Part shown: piece after piece, positions 7,971-16,361 of the stretch | How the letters are laid out: every line of letters begins with the position of its first letter | Numbering within the stretch: the first letter of the stretch is position 1 | From: CAYSCW01 sp964449165 | Lineage (GTDB): Bacteria > Acidobacteriota > Aminicenantia > Aminicenantales > Aminicenantaceae | Direction of reading: 5' to 3' | Length of the DNA: 25,088 nucleotides | Assembly: GCA_964449165.1 (NCBI GenBank) | Contig: CAYVAT010000041.1 | Location: 1-25,088, forward strand | Position numbers and translations under genes: made by a program | The notes under the pieces: generated by a model | The model's database searches: none | What the model saw: only the letters and a program-made list of their open reading frames with translations | Told to the model about the DNA's origin: nothing

Positions 7971-9506
7971 TCATCTAGCCTTTACACCGCCAACAGTCAA
8001 CGATTTCACCAGGCACGTTGGTTGGCCGAAGCCGACGGGGACTGCCTGCCCGCCTTTACCGCAGTATCCGCTTCCACCTTTGTTCATTTCTAGGTTGTTC
8101 GCCACCAGGGTGATGTTTTTCAGCATCTTAGGGCCGTTTCCCATGATGTTGATATCCTTGATGGGCGCAGTGAGTTTACCATCTTCGATCATTTGTCCTT
8201 GAGAAACATAGAACGCAAAATCACCTTCACCTATCTTCACCTGTCCGTTACTGACATCCTCGACATAGATACCATTTTTCGCGCTTTTAATGACATCCTC
8301 TGGTGTTGCTGGACCTTGTAGCATGTAAGTGTTCCGCATGCGGGGTTGGATATAGTGCTGATAGCTTTCTCGACGGCCATTTCCTGTAGGTTTCACGTTA
8401 TAATGCTTGGCAGAAATCTTGTCATGCATGTAGCTGGTAAGGATTCCGTTTTCGACCAGGACAGTCTTCTGACCCGGAGTACCTTCATCATCAACGTTAA
8501 TGGAGCCCAAGAGATTTGGCACAGTGCCGTCGTCAACGATAGTCACAAAGGGCTCAGCAACCTGCTTTCCGATCATAGTGCAGTAAGTTGACATCTTCTT
8601 CCAGTTGAAGTCAGCCTCCATTCCATGTCCGATGGCTTCATGAAGCAGGACCCCAGTGACACCCGGACCCAAGACAACAGGCATCTCTCCAGCGGGAGGT
8701 TGCACCGCATCAAAAAGAACAAGCGCACGGTCCACTGCTGTCTTAGAAACCTCTTCTACAACAGCTTTAGTGTAGAAAGAAAAATCTCTACGGCCGCCGA
8801 TATTCCAACCAGCCCGTTCTCGTTTTCCATCCTTCTCTGCCACCACAGATGCATAAATATAATTTTTTGGCTGCAGGTCCTCGGCTTTTGTGCCATCGCT
8901 GGTGACTATCAATATTCGTTTCTGCTGGTCATGAAACTGAGCGTACACTTTGGTGATCAGCGGTGAGAGAGAGAAGCATCTTTCATTTACAGACGTGACG
9001 AGCGGAAGCTTGGACTCGAGTGGAACTGAAGTAAGCAGAGTCTTAAGGGGGTAGTAGTTTTTTGTTTTCAGCGTCACAAAATTCTCAGCAGGTTTCTTTG
9101 CTTTAGCATCAGATATAGTGGCCGCAGTAGAGGCAGCTGCCATCATGGATTGCTCGGTCAACTCCTGGGTGAATCCGTAGCCAACCTGCTCTCCTTTCAC
9201 TGTTCTGATGCCCACGCCGAGAGCAACATCGCTGTAAGCCCTGCTGACTTTGCCATCTTCAAGGATTATCCAGTTACCGATGGTGTGCTCGAAGTAGAGA
9301 TCAGCAAAGTCTCCTCCTTTAGACAGCGCCTTGGCAATGACCTTCTGACACAAGCTGTCAGTGATGCCAAATTCGCTCTCAAAATAACCCTGCGTATCCG
9401 CACGAGCAAGCGAGTACAAACCCTTTGGCAAAAGCGGGGTGGCGATAGTCACAGCTGCCGCAGTAGCTGAGGTCTTGATAAAAGCGCGTCTTGTGATTTT
9501 TTTCAT
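7971..9506 (-). CDS. tldD: TldD-like zinc metalloprotease with Tat signal
   Basis: 511 residues. The N-terminus KKITRRAFIKTSATAAAVTI is a twin-arginine signal (R-R-x-F-I-K followed by a moderately hydrophobic Ala/Thr run), so export in folded form is predicted. The catalytic core carries HEAIGH (H289, E290, H294), the TldD HExxxH zinc site, and the conserved C-terminal GYCGKGGQAVPVG with Cys482, corresponding to the cysteine zinc ligand of TldD. GGAGG lies a few bases before the ATG. Order is tldD then tldE on the minus strand with a 13-nt gap; tricorn lies 212 bp upstream on the same strand. A TATAAT box on the minus strand (9583-9588) and a leader hairpin suggest its own promoter. Family assignment is secure; the substrate in this organism is unknown. 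Confidence 0.93.
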   Translation of the reverse strand: MKKITRRAFIKTSATAAAVTIATPLLPKGLYSLARADTQGYFESEFGITDSLCQKVIAKALSKGGDFADLYFEHTIGNWIILEDGKVSRAYSDVALGVGIRTVKGEQVGYGFTQELTEQSMMAAASTAATISDAKAKKPAENFVTLKTKNYYPLKTLLTSVPLESKLPLVTSVNERCFSLSPLITKVYAQFHDQQKRILIVTSDGTKAEDLQPKNYIYASVVAEKDGKRERAGWNIGGRRDFSFYTKAVVEEVSKTAVDRALVLFDAVQPPAGEMPVVLGPGVTGVLLHEAIGHGMEADFNWKKMSTYCTMIGKQVAEPFVTIVDDGTVPNLLGSINVDDEGTPGQKTVLVENGILTSYMHDKISAKHYNVKPTGNGRRESYQHYIQPRMRNTYMLQGPATPEDVIKSAKNGIYVEDVSNGQVKIGEGDFAFYVSQGQMIEDGKLTAPIKDINIMGNGPKMLKNITLVANNLEMNKGGSGYCGKGGQAVPVGFGQPTCLVKSLTVGGVKAR

Positions 9507-9535
9507 ACAGTCCTCCTTCCTGACGGATTAAATTT

Positions 9536-9555
9536 AGCCTTTAAATTGAAAGGCT
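9536..9555 (-). promoter_or_regulatory. Leader hairpin of tldD
   Basis: AGCCTTT (9536-9542) and AAAGGCT (9549-9555) are perfect 7-bp inverted arms around a 6-nt loop, 30 nt before the tldD start codon. No T-run follows on the minus strand, so it is not a simple terminator of the tricorn transcript. Confidence 0.4.
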
Positions 9556-9582
9556 CGATTAATTTACACTAATCCCTCAGAC

Positions 9583-9588
9583 ATTATA
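9583..9588 (-). promoter_or_regulatory. Candidate -10 box for tldD
   Basis: Reading the minus strand, CGTATATAATG contains TATAAT about 76 nt before the tldD ATG, preceded by T-tracts. No good -35 hexamer sits at 16-18 nt, so the promoter is only a suggestion. Confidence 0.3.
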
Positions 9589-9718
9589 TACGAAAAAAAT
9601 TAAAAAAAAGTTACTTATTCAACAATGTTTCGATTCTTGCACAGTCGATAGCCATAGACAGATCAAAAGTATTCCTCTTCCCTTAAGAGCATATACAGAA
9701 TGAAATTTTGACTGAAAT

Positions 9719-12700
9719 CTACTTCTTTTGAACAGGGTAAGCTTCGTGCTTAGGCCATGGTCTAGGATCCTCTTTGATTTTTTTCATCAGAACTTCAATG
9801 CCCTTCATCAATTGGGCATCATAGCCACGGGCCATTTCTGCTGAATTGAGGTCCACAACAATGTCTGGCTCAACTCCTTCATTCTCCACAATCCATTTCC
9901 CTTCTGTATCGTAAATTCGATAATCAGGGGCAGAGAGCCCACCTCCGTCGATAAGGCCAATCCACATCGAAACGCCGACCAGTCCACCCCAGGTGCGTGT
10001 ACCAATCACCGGGCCCATGCCCAGCATCCTGAATTCCATAGGCAGCATGTCTCCTCCGGAGCCTGCCTGCCGATTGGTCAGGCAAACCATATGGGCACGA
10101 GTCGCTACGGCTGGTGTCGTCTGGTCATGGGAGTAGCGCCGAGTCCAGAAGGCAAGAACTTTCTTATCCAGGCGCTGAAGGAAAATATCCGGATCCAGTC
10201 CTCCTCCGTTGAAGCGTCCATCGATGATAAGACCCTTCTTCCTCGTCTGAGAGTAGAAGTACTTGGGAAACTCAGTGGCTGAACCAAGGTAGGTATCAGG
10301 AAGATGGATGTATCCGATCTGGCCGTCGGAAGCTTCCTCTGCTATCAGGCGGTTGTGCTCAACCCAGTCCAGGTAGAGAAGAAGCGTCTCACTCCTAAGA
10401 GGTTTGACCACATACTCTTTTGCCCCTATCTCTTCAGGCTTGCTGCTGACCAAAAGGGTTACCTGTTTTCCAGCCAGGTTCTGAAAATAACTGTAGATAT
10501 TTCGGTCTGCTTTAACCTCCTGGCCATTGACCTTGAGGATGTAATCGCCTTCCCGAATGTCAATTCCAGGCTTCCCTAGTGGCGGGTAGATTTCCCGTGA
10601 CCAGTCAGGAACACGGTAGATTTTCTTGAAGCGGTAGCGGTTGCTGGCCTCATCTATCTCCCAATCCACTCCTAACATGCCCACGTTAACCCGGTCTGCT
10701 TGCCGCTGGAGGTCTCCTCCAAAAACATAGGTGTGGGAAGTGCTAAGCTCCCCGATGAGCTCCCCAATTATGAACCGGATATCCTGCCGACAGGATGCAT
10801 AGGGAAGCAAGCGTCCGTATTTTTTCTTCATGGTATCCCAATCAATGCCGTGCATGTTAGGCTCGTAGTAGAAATCGCGCTCCATGCGCCATGCTTCATT
10901 AAATATCTGCTTCCACTCTGCCAGAGGATCGAGCCACATTTTCAAGTCAGAGAGGTTGATGTTTTTTCCCTTTGAATCCCTGGCACTTGATTCGATAATG
11001 CCGACAGTATCCCTCCTCTTGTAGATGATAGAGGAACCGTCTGCAGAGAGTTTGTAGCCGTCAATCTTCTCTATCACAGTTCTTTCTTTCCGCTTATCAA
11101 AATCAAAAGAGTAAAGATTGCGCGGCCCTAGTGAGCGGAACTCAAAACGGTTGTAATCCCCCTCATCGGCATTCAAATAGAAAAGCGAAGATTTGTTCAC
11201 TGCCAGGTCACGGTAATTTCCGCGCGGCAGAGGCAAGGCTTCAATCCTCTCTGAGATTCCTTCGAAATCGATCATGACATGAGGTTCTTTCTCTTCACCT
11301 TTTTCTTTCGCCTTTTTCTCAGCAATTTCCTCATCGCTTTTGTAAGGCAAGAAAGGTTTTCCATCCTTACGGAGGGTCAGGCAGTAGATGCCAGCAACTT
11401 TCTTGTAAACCATTTCCCATTCAAAATCACAGAATGTCGGGTTAAATCGTCGGTTGGAGATGAAGAAGAGATGCTCTCCATCCTTGGAGAACAGCGGACT
11501 GAAGTCATTAAAGATTCCGCTGCTTACACAGTGAATTTTCCCGGTCTCCAAGGAATAGACATAGACTTTGTAGACGAGATTTTCATCCATTTTACAGTAG
11601 GCGATATAACGACTATCGGGCGACCAGGCAAAATCGGATATCGGCTTAACATCTAAGGAGACATCAATACTCTCATAGTAGGCTTTATCTATCTCCACAA
11701 TCTTTTTTGTAGCGACATCCAGGTAATAGCAGCGCAATGTTTGATCAGCAAAGAGGATCTTCTTGCTATCGGGTGACCAGAGAAGAGTGTGGCGGTATCC
11801 ATCCTTATGCTGGGTGAGGCGTACGGCTTCTTTCTGGCCTTTTGGGTCTACCAGATATATTTCATACTCTCCACTTTCGTCCGAGAGATAGGCTATTGTC
11901 TTCCCGTCTGGAGACCAGACGGCATCTTCTTCTCTAGCACCTGGATTTCCGGTCAGGTTTCGGGTTGGACCTTCCTCTCTGGGAACAGTGAAGACTTCTC
12001 CACGAGCCGCGATCAGAGCCCTTTTCCCGGAAGGTGAACAATCAAAGCCTGTGATGAATTTGTCAACTTTTTTAAGGTAAGGACGGACTTCAGGGGCATC
12101 TGTTCGGATCTCAACGGGAATTGTTTTGGTCTCTTTGGTGTTGACATCAAGAACCCAAAGCGTTCCTCCCACTTCATAAATAATCTTCTCTCTTCCCATG
12201 CTCGGACGGCGGACATCATATTCTGAATGGTGGGTTAATTGCTCAATTTTTTCAGTCTGAGTGTTGTAGGAATAGATATTCAGAACGCCATCCCGGTCAG
12301 AACTGAAGTAGATTTTTTCTCCGATCCACATCGGAATTCTGTCTGTTCCTTTGAAGTTTGTCAGATTTCTCTCTTCATTTTTTTCAAAATCATAAAGGTA
12401 GACTTCCTGGGCAGTTCCTCCATGGTAACGTTTCCAAGTTCTTTCTTCTCTGGGGACCTTGTTGTAAGCTATCTTTTTTCCGTCAGGTGAAAAACTACCC
12501 TGAACAGCTTCATGAAGTATCAGCTCCTCAAGGCCAGTACCATCTGGCGAGATGAGAAAAAGCCGGTAAAAACGGCTGAAGCTGTGGCGAGAGGACCTGA
12601 AAAGAATTTTATTCTTGAGAGGATGCCAACCGACGACTTCATCGTAGCCAGGATGGAAGGTCACACGGGTAATCTCTCCTCCATGGACATTCATCACATA

Positions 12701-13012
12701 GACATCAGAATTGCCATCATATTCTCCGGTAAAGGCGATTAGATTTCCATCTGGAGAAAATTTGGGGGAACGTTCCTCGCCATCATTGATGGTCAGCCGA
12801 TTAGCAATGCCCCCTTCAGAAGGAACTGACCAGATGTCTTCACCATAGACAAAAACTATAGTATCTCCATTAATATCAGGAAAGCGCATAAGCGGCCTCG
12901 GCTCCGAGTCAGCGCCTGCACTGATCCGAGGAATCAGGATGAAGAACATGCTCATAATCATACTCAACAGGGCTCGACGCGAAGCCCAAAGAAAACTCAA
13001 TTTTTTATCCAT
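9719..13012 (-). CDS. Secreted tricorn-like protease
   Basis: 1,097 residues, the usual tricorn size. A signal peptide (LLSMIMSMFFILIPRISAGA) follows the N-terminus. Residues about 40-330 and 330-560 are two WD40-like beta-propellers with repeated SPDGK/WSPDSK motifs (first propeller six-bladed, second seven-bladed in the archaeal enzyme). A linker and helical domain follow, then a PDZ domain (about 795-860, DIREGDYILKVNGQEV) and a C-terminal S41-like catalytic domain. By position, Ser759-His760 (TSHTY), Ser985 (QAGSGGD) and Glu1048 (GVEPDI) match the archaeal tetrad Ser745/His746/Ser965/Glu1023. The residue after the nucleophile is Gly, where the archaeal enzyme has Asp966. AAGGAGGT just before the ATG. 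The archaeal enzyme cuts proteasome peptides in the cytoplasm; here export implies extracytoplasmic peptide digestion, upstream of tldD/tldE on the same strand. Confidence 0.93.
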   Translation of the reverse strand: MDKKLSFLWASRRALLSMIMSMFFILIPRISAGADSEPRPLMRFPDINGDTIVFVYGEDIWSVPSEGGIANRLTINDGEERSPKFSPDGNLIAFTGEYDGNSDVYVMNVHGGEITRVTFHPGYDEVVGWHPLKNKILFRSSRHSFSRFYRLFLISPDGTGLEELILHEAVQGSFSPDGKKIAYNKVPREERTWKRYHGGTAQEVYLYDFEKNEERNLTNFKGTDRIPMWIGEKIYFSSDRDGVLNIYSYNTQTEKIEQLTHHSEYDVRRPSMGREKIIYEVGGTLWVLDVNTKETKTIPVEIRTDAPEVRPYLKKVDKFITGFDCSPSGKRALIAARGEVFTVPREEGPTRNLTGNPGAREEDAVWSPDGKTIAYLSDESGEYEIYLVDPKGQKEAVRLTQHKDGYRHTLLWSPDSKKILFADQTLRCYYLDVATKKIVEIDKAYYESIDVSLDVKPISDFAWSPDSRYIAYCKMDENLVYKVYVYSLETGKIHCVSSGIFNDFSPLFSKDGEHLFFISNRRFNPTFCDFEWEMVYKKVAGIYCLTLRKDGKPFLPYKSDEEIAEKKAKEKGEEKEPHVMIDFEGISERIEALPLPRGNYRDLAVNKSSLFYLNADEGDYNRFEFRSLGPRNLYSFDFDKRKERTVIEKIDGYKLSADGSSIIYKRRDTVGIIESSARDSKGKNINLSDLKMWLDPLAEWKQIFNEAWRMERDFYYEPNMHGIDWDTMKKKYGRLLPYASCRQDIRFIIGELIGELSTSHTYVFGGDLQRQADRVNVGMLGVDWEIDEASNRYRFKKIYRVPDWSREIYPPLGKPGIDIREGDYILKVNGQEVKADRNIYSYFQNLAGKQVTLLVSSKPEEIGAKEYVVKPLRSETLLLYLDWVEHNRLIAEEASDGQIGYIHLPDTYLGSATEFPKYFYSQTRKKGLIIDGRFNGGGLDPDIFLQRLDKKVLAFWTRRYSHDQTTPAVATRAHMVCLTNRQAGSGGDMLPMEFRMLGMGPVIGTRTWGGLVGVSMWIGLIDGGGLSAPDYRIYDTEGKWIVENEGVEPDIVVDLNSAEMARGYDAQLMKGIEVLMKKIKEDPRPWPKHEAYPVQKK

Positions 13013-13236
13013 AATTTACCTCCTTAAATAATTGGACTCAGGTTTTCATAGTGATGAATCATTGATAAAACAAAAACTTTGACTCTCTTTTTTATTCAAA
13101 AGACGTTAATATAATCAATTTAGAAATATTCACTATGTAAACAGGTAAGGATGATAGTGTGTGAGGTGTGCCATGAAGCCGAGAAACACATGTGAATGAA
13201 TGAAGACATTCTATACCGTTTAACCATTTATGTACA
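13013..13236. other. Intergenic region between divergent tricorn and radical SAM genes
   Basis: AT-rich sequence holding the tricorn ribosome binding site (AGGAGG at about 13017-13024 on the minus strand). No convincing -35/-10 pair was found for tricorn. A short CACATGTG palindrome near 13188 is the only other structure seen. Confidence 0.3.
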
Positions 13237-13373
13237 ATGAAAAAATTTAGAGAAGAATTAAAAATATTGATGCTGATGAATTGCTTGCTTTATTTATGGT
13301 AATAAGGCATAGCGGTTCCTGTCCATCCGAAGCCCATAGTGGAGGCTGGGAGGGTCTTGGCGAGGATGGATAG
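13237..13373 (+). pseudogene. Possible small ORF (about 45 aa) broken by one missing A
   Basis: ATG at 13237 reads MKKFREELK and then, in the same frame, runs into a short tail ending at TAA 13300-13302. Shifting one base in the A-run at 13260-13264 continues the reading as NIDADELLALFMVIRH, then SGSCPSEAHSGGWEGLGEDG and a TAG at 13371-13373. The joined 45-residue product looks protein-like (an amphipathic acidic helix and a Gly/Ser-rich tail), whereas the unshifted tail does not. One A short in a homopolymer could be a real mutation or a sequencing error. There is no clear ribosome binding site, and the 3' half lies in a strong stem-loop, so it may be a fragment of a repeated element. No family recognised. 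Confidence 0.3.
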
Positions 13374-13380
13374 AATCGCT
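13311..13380. repeat. Long stem-loop (17 paired positions with one bulge)
   Basis: AGCGGTTCCTGTCCATCC (13311-13328) pairs with GGATGGATAGAATCGCT (13364-13380) over 17 positions, counting two G-U pairs, with a single bulged C. The 35-nt loop contains a nested AGCC/GGCT stem. A second stem, TTCTATC/GATAGAA, lies at 13423-13450. It lies 110-180 bp before the radical SAM gene; no T-run follows, so it is not a terminator. It could be a structured leader, a small RNA or the remnant of a mobile element. Confidence 0.5.
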
Positions 13381-13422
13381 GCTGTGATTGATTAAATCCC
13401 TCATCATCAACTGTTACAGAAA

Positions 13423-13450
13423 TTCTATCTTTATTCAACAAAGGATAGAA
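13423..13450. repeat. Second stem-loop upstream of the radical SAM gene
   Basis: TTCTATC (13423-13429) pairs perfectly with GATAGAA (13444-13450), and the following TTT pairs with AAA across one extra G. GATAGAA also occurs at 13369-13375 inside the previous stem, so the two structures could compete. Confidence 0.35.
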
Positions 13451-13491
13451 CCATCCTCAATCATATGGTAAAATAAAGCAGTAAATTCACC

Positions 13492-14970
13492 ATGAAAATT
13501 CTTCTCGTCTACCCGCATTATCCTGATACCTTCTGGAGCTTCAAATACGCTCTTAAATTTATATCCAAAAAAGCATCTTTTCCGCCTTTAGGCCTCTTAA
13601 CTGTTGCCGCTATGCTTCCCGAAGAATGGGATAAAAGGCTAATCGATCTGAATGTTTCCGAACTGACCGAGGAAGACCTTGGCTGGGCTGACTATGTCTT
13701 CCTGAGCGCTATGTCTGTTCAGAAGAAATCAGTAAATGAAGTCGTGAAGAGATGTAAAAAATCAAGAGTTCCGATTGTCGCTGGCGGCCCTCTTTTCACC
13801 ACAGGATACGAAGAGTTTGCTGATATAGACCATTTCGTCCTCAACGAAGCAGAAATCTCGCTAGCGCCTTTTCTTGAGGACTTAAAAAAGGGAAATCCAC
13901 GTCGCATTTACTCTTTTAAAGAATGGCCAACTATCAGAAACACACCCTCGCCTCTGTGGAAGCTTGTTAATATGAAAAAATACGCAGCCATGAACATTCA
14001 ATATTCGAGAGGCTGTCCTTACAACTGCGAATTTTGTGACATCATCGTTTTAAACGGGCATAGACCCCGCACCAAGAGAAAGGAACAGATTTTAAGGGAA
14101 CTTGAAACTTTATACAGCCAAGGATGGAGAGGCGGAGTGTTCTTTGTCGATGATAATTTCATAGGAAACAAGAAAAAACTGAAATCAGAAATTCTTCCCT
14201 CCCTGATCGAATGGATGAGAAAGAAAAAATATCCTTTTTATTTTTTGACCGAAGCCTCGATAAACCTATCCGATGATGATGAGTTGATGAGGTTGATGGT
14301 CAAAGCTGGGTTTCGAAGGGTTTTCATCGGAATCGAGACTCCTGATGAAAAGAGCCTCACAGAATGTAACAAATATCTGAACAAGAATCGCGACTTGATC
14401 GCCTGTGTCAAGAAGATCCAGAGCTTGGGATTGGAAGTCCAGGGAGGATTCATCGTCGGCTTTGACAGTGACACTCCATCCATTTTTGAAAGACAGATAA
14501 AATTTATTCAAAACAGCGGAATTGTAACTGCCATGGTCGGGCTGTTGAACGCTCCCCGGGGGACAAGGCTTTATCAGCGTTTAAAAAATGAAGGAAGACT
14601 GCTGAGTGATACCTCTGGGGACAACACAGATTGTTCGCTGAACTTTATTCCTAAGATGAATCATGAGATACTCATAAAAGGCTATAAAAAAATTCTCAGC
14701 ACTATCTATTTGCCAAAACATTATTATAAGCGAGTAAGGACATTCCTGAAACACTACAAGCCCAAGCAACTCGAGCAAAAAATTTACTTTAAATTCAGTT
14801 ATTTCACAGCTTTCCTTAAATCCATCTGGCACCTGGGGATAAAAGGAAAAGAGCGTATGCATTACTGGAAATTAATTCTTTGGACCTTAATCAGGCGCCC
14901 TCAGCTTATCGGCGTTTCCATATCACTCGCTATCTATGGATTCCATTTTCGAAAGATTTCTAAGATTTAA
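13492..14970 (+). CDS. B12-binding domain radical SAM protein with DUF4070
   Basis: 492 residues. N-terminal B12-binding-type Rossmann domain (about 1-140: ILLVYPHYPDTFWSF, then FPPLGLLTVAAMLP, then IVAGGPLFTTG) and a radical SAM core with C175-x3-C179-x2-C182 (SRGCPYNCEFCD) for the 4Fe-4S cluster; the GFRRVFIGIETP and GGFIVGFD strands are typical. The C-terminal 150 basic residues match the DUF4070 tail of the family that includes the hopanoid C-2 methylase HpnP. The subfamily is wide, so a methylase on a lipid or other substrate is plausible but the substrate is not determined. The ATG has no Shine-Dalgarno sequence; a TAAAAT box ends 17 nt before it, so the leader may be very short. It converges on the MFS gene 7 nt away. 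No partner hopanoid genes are in view. Confidence 0.88.
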   Translation: MKILLVYPHYPDTFWSFKYALKFISKKASFPPLGLLTVAAMLPEEWDKRLIDLNVSELTEEDLGWADYVFLSAMSVQKKSVNEVVKRCKKSRVPIVAGGPLFTTGYEEFADIDHFVLNEAEISLAPFLEDLKKGNPRRIYSFKEWPTIRNTPSPLWKLVNMKKYAAMNIQYSRGCPYNCEFCDIIVLNGHRPRTKRKEQILRELETLYSQGWRGGVFFVDDNFIGNKKKLKSEILPSLIEWMRKKKYPFYFLTEASINLSDDDELMRLMVKAGFRRVFIGIETPDEKSLTECNKYLNKNRDLIACVKKIQSLGLEVQGGFIVGFDSDTPSIFERQIKFIQNSGIVTAMVGLLNAPRGTRLYQRLKNEGRLLSDTSGDNTDCSLNFIPKMNHEILIKGYKKILSTIYLPKHYYKRVRTFLKHYKPKQLEQKIYFKFSYFTAFLKSIWHLGIKGKERMHYWKLILWTLIRRPQLIGVSISLAIYGFHFRKISKI

Positions 14971-14988
14971 AGCCGCTTCAGGCTTTTT
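14969..14988 (+). terminator. Short hairpin with T-run between convergent genes
   Basis: AAAGCC (14969-14974) and GGCTTT (14981-14986) form a 6-bp stem with a 6-nt loop, followed by TT. It begins at the stop codon of the radical SAM gene and overlaps the last codons of the MFS gene on the other strand. Weak but well placed. Confidence 0.45.
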
Positions 14989-16267
14989 CCAAATATCCCC
15001 CTCCTTTGGCTTCCAGAATTTTAAGCCAGATAGCGAAGATAAAACCCAAAACGCCTAAGCCGGCAAACATGATCATGGCGGGTTTATAACTTCCTAATGT
15101 GTCTCTGATTCTGCCTACAGCAAGGGGGAAGGTGAAAAGGCCGACGTTCTGGATCATGGCAATAAGTCCGTAAGCTGTTCCCAGTTGTTTTTCCTTGACC
15201 ATCAATGGAATGGCTGGCCAGAGGGCAGCAGGAACCAAAGAGAACGAGATGCCGAGGACGATCATGGGTATTAATGGATTGATATTGGTGTATGCCATGG
15301 AAACATGACAGGGAATCATGGCCAGCGATCCGATGATCATCATGGTTGCCCGTTTACCGATGCGGTCGACGATGAGGCCAAAAAACCAGGTGGTGAACAT
15401 GGATATGAGAATGATTGTTCCTGCCAATCTGCCGGCTGAAATCGAATCCATACTGTAGCGCTCAACAAAAAAATCTGTAGCTGCGCCTTGAAAGGGAAAG
15501 ATTGCAGAATAATAGGTGACGCAGAGAAGGCTTATAACCCAGAAAGCAGGGGGCAATTTGAAAGCCTGGCGCAAGCGAAATTCTTCTGCTTCTTGTTCTT
15601 TCTCCACGAACGACACATATCTTTTCCTTTCTCCAAGATTATCCATTAAGCCATAAAAAGCTGTCGCGGCAAGGCCAATCACATTGATTCCGGCAACTAT
15701 CCATAGGGCATTTCCCAGTGTAAAATTTTCAGCCATCCAGGGAAGGACAAAAAAAGCAGCATAAGTGCCAGCACGCATGAGAAAAAGATTAATCCCGAAT
15801 GCCAAGGCCAATCCTCTGTCTTTGAACCATTTGGCCAAGATTTTATTCAAAACAACATAGTAGCATTCTGCCCCGATTCCAAAAAAGAACCTCCCGACAA
15901 TCATAATCCAGTAGCTTCGAGTTGCCGTCAAAACTGTCCCGGCCGCAAAAAGCGCAGTAAAAAGTATGGCAGCCTTTCTCACCCCTAGTCTATCGGCAAG
16001 CACACCGCCCAGAACTACAAAAATGATAACTGGAACCGAATAGATGCTGTACAGCCAGTAGACCTGAGTAGCGGAAAGATTCAGCTCACTCTTTAAGAGA
16101 GGAGTCAACGGTCCGATACAATCGTAGGCAAAGTAACTCGCCATGGCTGCAATACTGATAAGGACCAATGCCAGATATGCCAAAAAATAAATATGGACTT
16201 TAGGTATTGAAGAGCGGGATGTTTTGGAGCCTGTTGTATTTTCTTTATTATTGTTATGCTGACTCAC
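14978..16267 (-). CDS. Major facilitator superfamily transporter
   Basis: 429 residues with about 12 hydrophobic segments in two halves separated by a charged loop (LGERKRYVSFVEKEQEAEEF). Motif A occurs in the first half (GGVLADRLGVRKA) and, weaker, in the second (VDRIGKRATM), as in MFS proteins; the cytoplasmic N-terminal 25 residues are polar (Asn/Lys/Ser-rich). The start is GTG at 16267, with AAGGAGA 5 nt upstream. The sequence resembles the sugar-phosphate/organic-anion permease branch, but substrate cannot be assigned. Its minus-strand promoter lies at 16307-16335, immediately next to the repeat at 16362. Convergent with the radical SAM gene. Confidence 0.88.
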   Translation of the reverse strand: MSQHNNNKENTTGSKTSRSSIPKVHIYFLAYLALVLISIAAMASYFAYDCIGPLTPLLKSELNLSATQVYWLYSIYSVPVIIFVVLGGVLADRLGVRKAAILFTALFAAGTVLTATRSYWIMIVGRFFFGIGAECYYVVLNKILAKWFKDRGLALAFGINLFLMRAGTYAAFFVLPWMAENFTLGNALWIVAGINVIGLAATAFYGLMDNLGERKRYVSFVEKEQEAEEFRLRQAFKLPPAFWVISLLCVTYYSAIFPFQGAATDFFVERYSMDSISAGRLAGTIILISMFTTWFFGLIVDRIGKRATMMIIGSLAMIPCHVSMAYTNINPLIPMIVLGISFSLVPAALWPAIPLMVKEKQLGTAYGLIAMIQNVGLFTFPLAVGRIRDTLGSYKPAMIMFAGLGVLGFIFAIWLKILEAKGGGYLEKA

Positions 16268-16306
16268 TTTTTCTCCTTCTGATTTTACCCTTAAAATTCT
16301 TAGCAG

Positions 16307-16335
16307 TATATATCACAACCATGGGGTATATTCAA
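16307..16335 (-). promoter_or_regulatory. Sigma-70-type promoter of the MFS gene
   Basis: On the minus strand TTGAAT (16330-16335) and TATATA (16307-16312) are separated by exactly 17 nt, and the GTG start is 39 nt further on. Good -10 and fair -35. The -35 lies in a stretch that also aligns loosely with the flank of the second repeat copy. Confidence 0.6.
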
Positions 16336-16361
16336 ACGCTAAAATGCTTATGACAGGCACT

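Noticed and set aside
9630..9665. Sigma-54-like TGGC...TGCA on the minus strand upstream of tldD
   Set aside because: Spacing between GG and GC is 11 nt, not 10, and TTGC is not intact; sigma-54 spacing is strict.
13247..13441. 64-codon minus-strand frame across the stem-loop region
   Set aside because: No ribosome binding site, no recognisable family, and it reads through both stem-loops; the plus-strand reading looks more protein-like.
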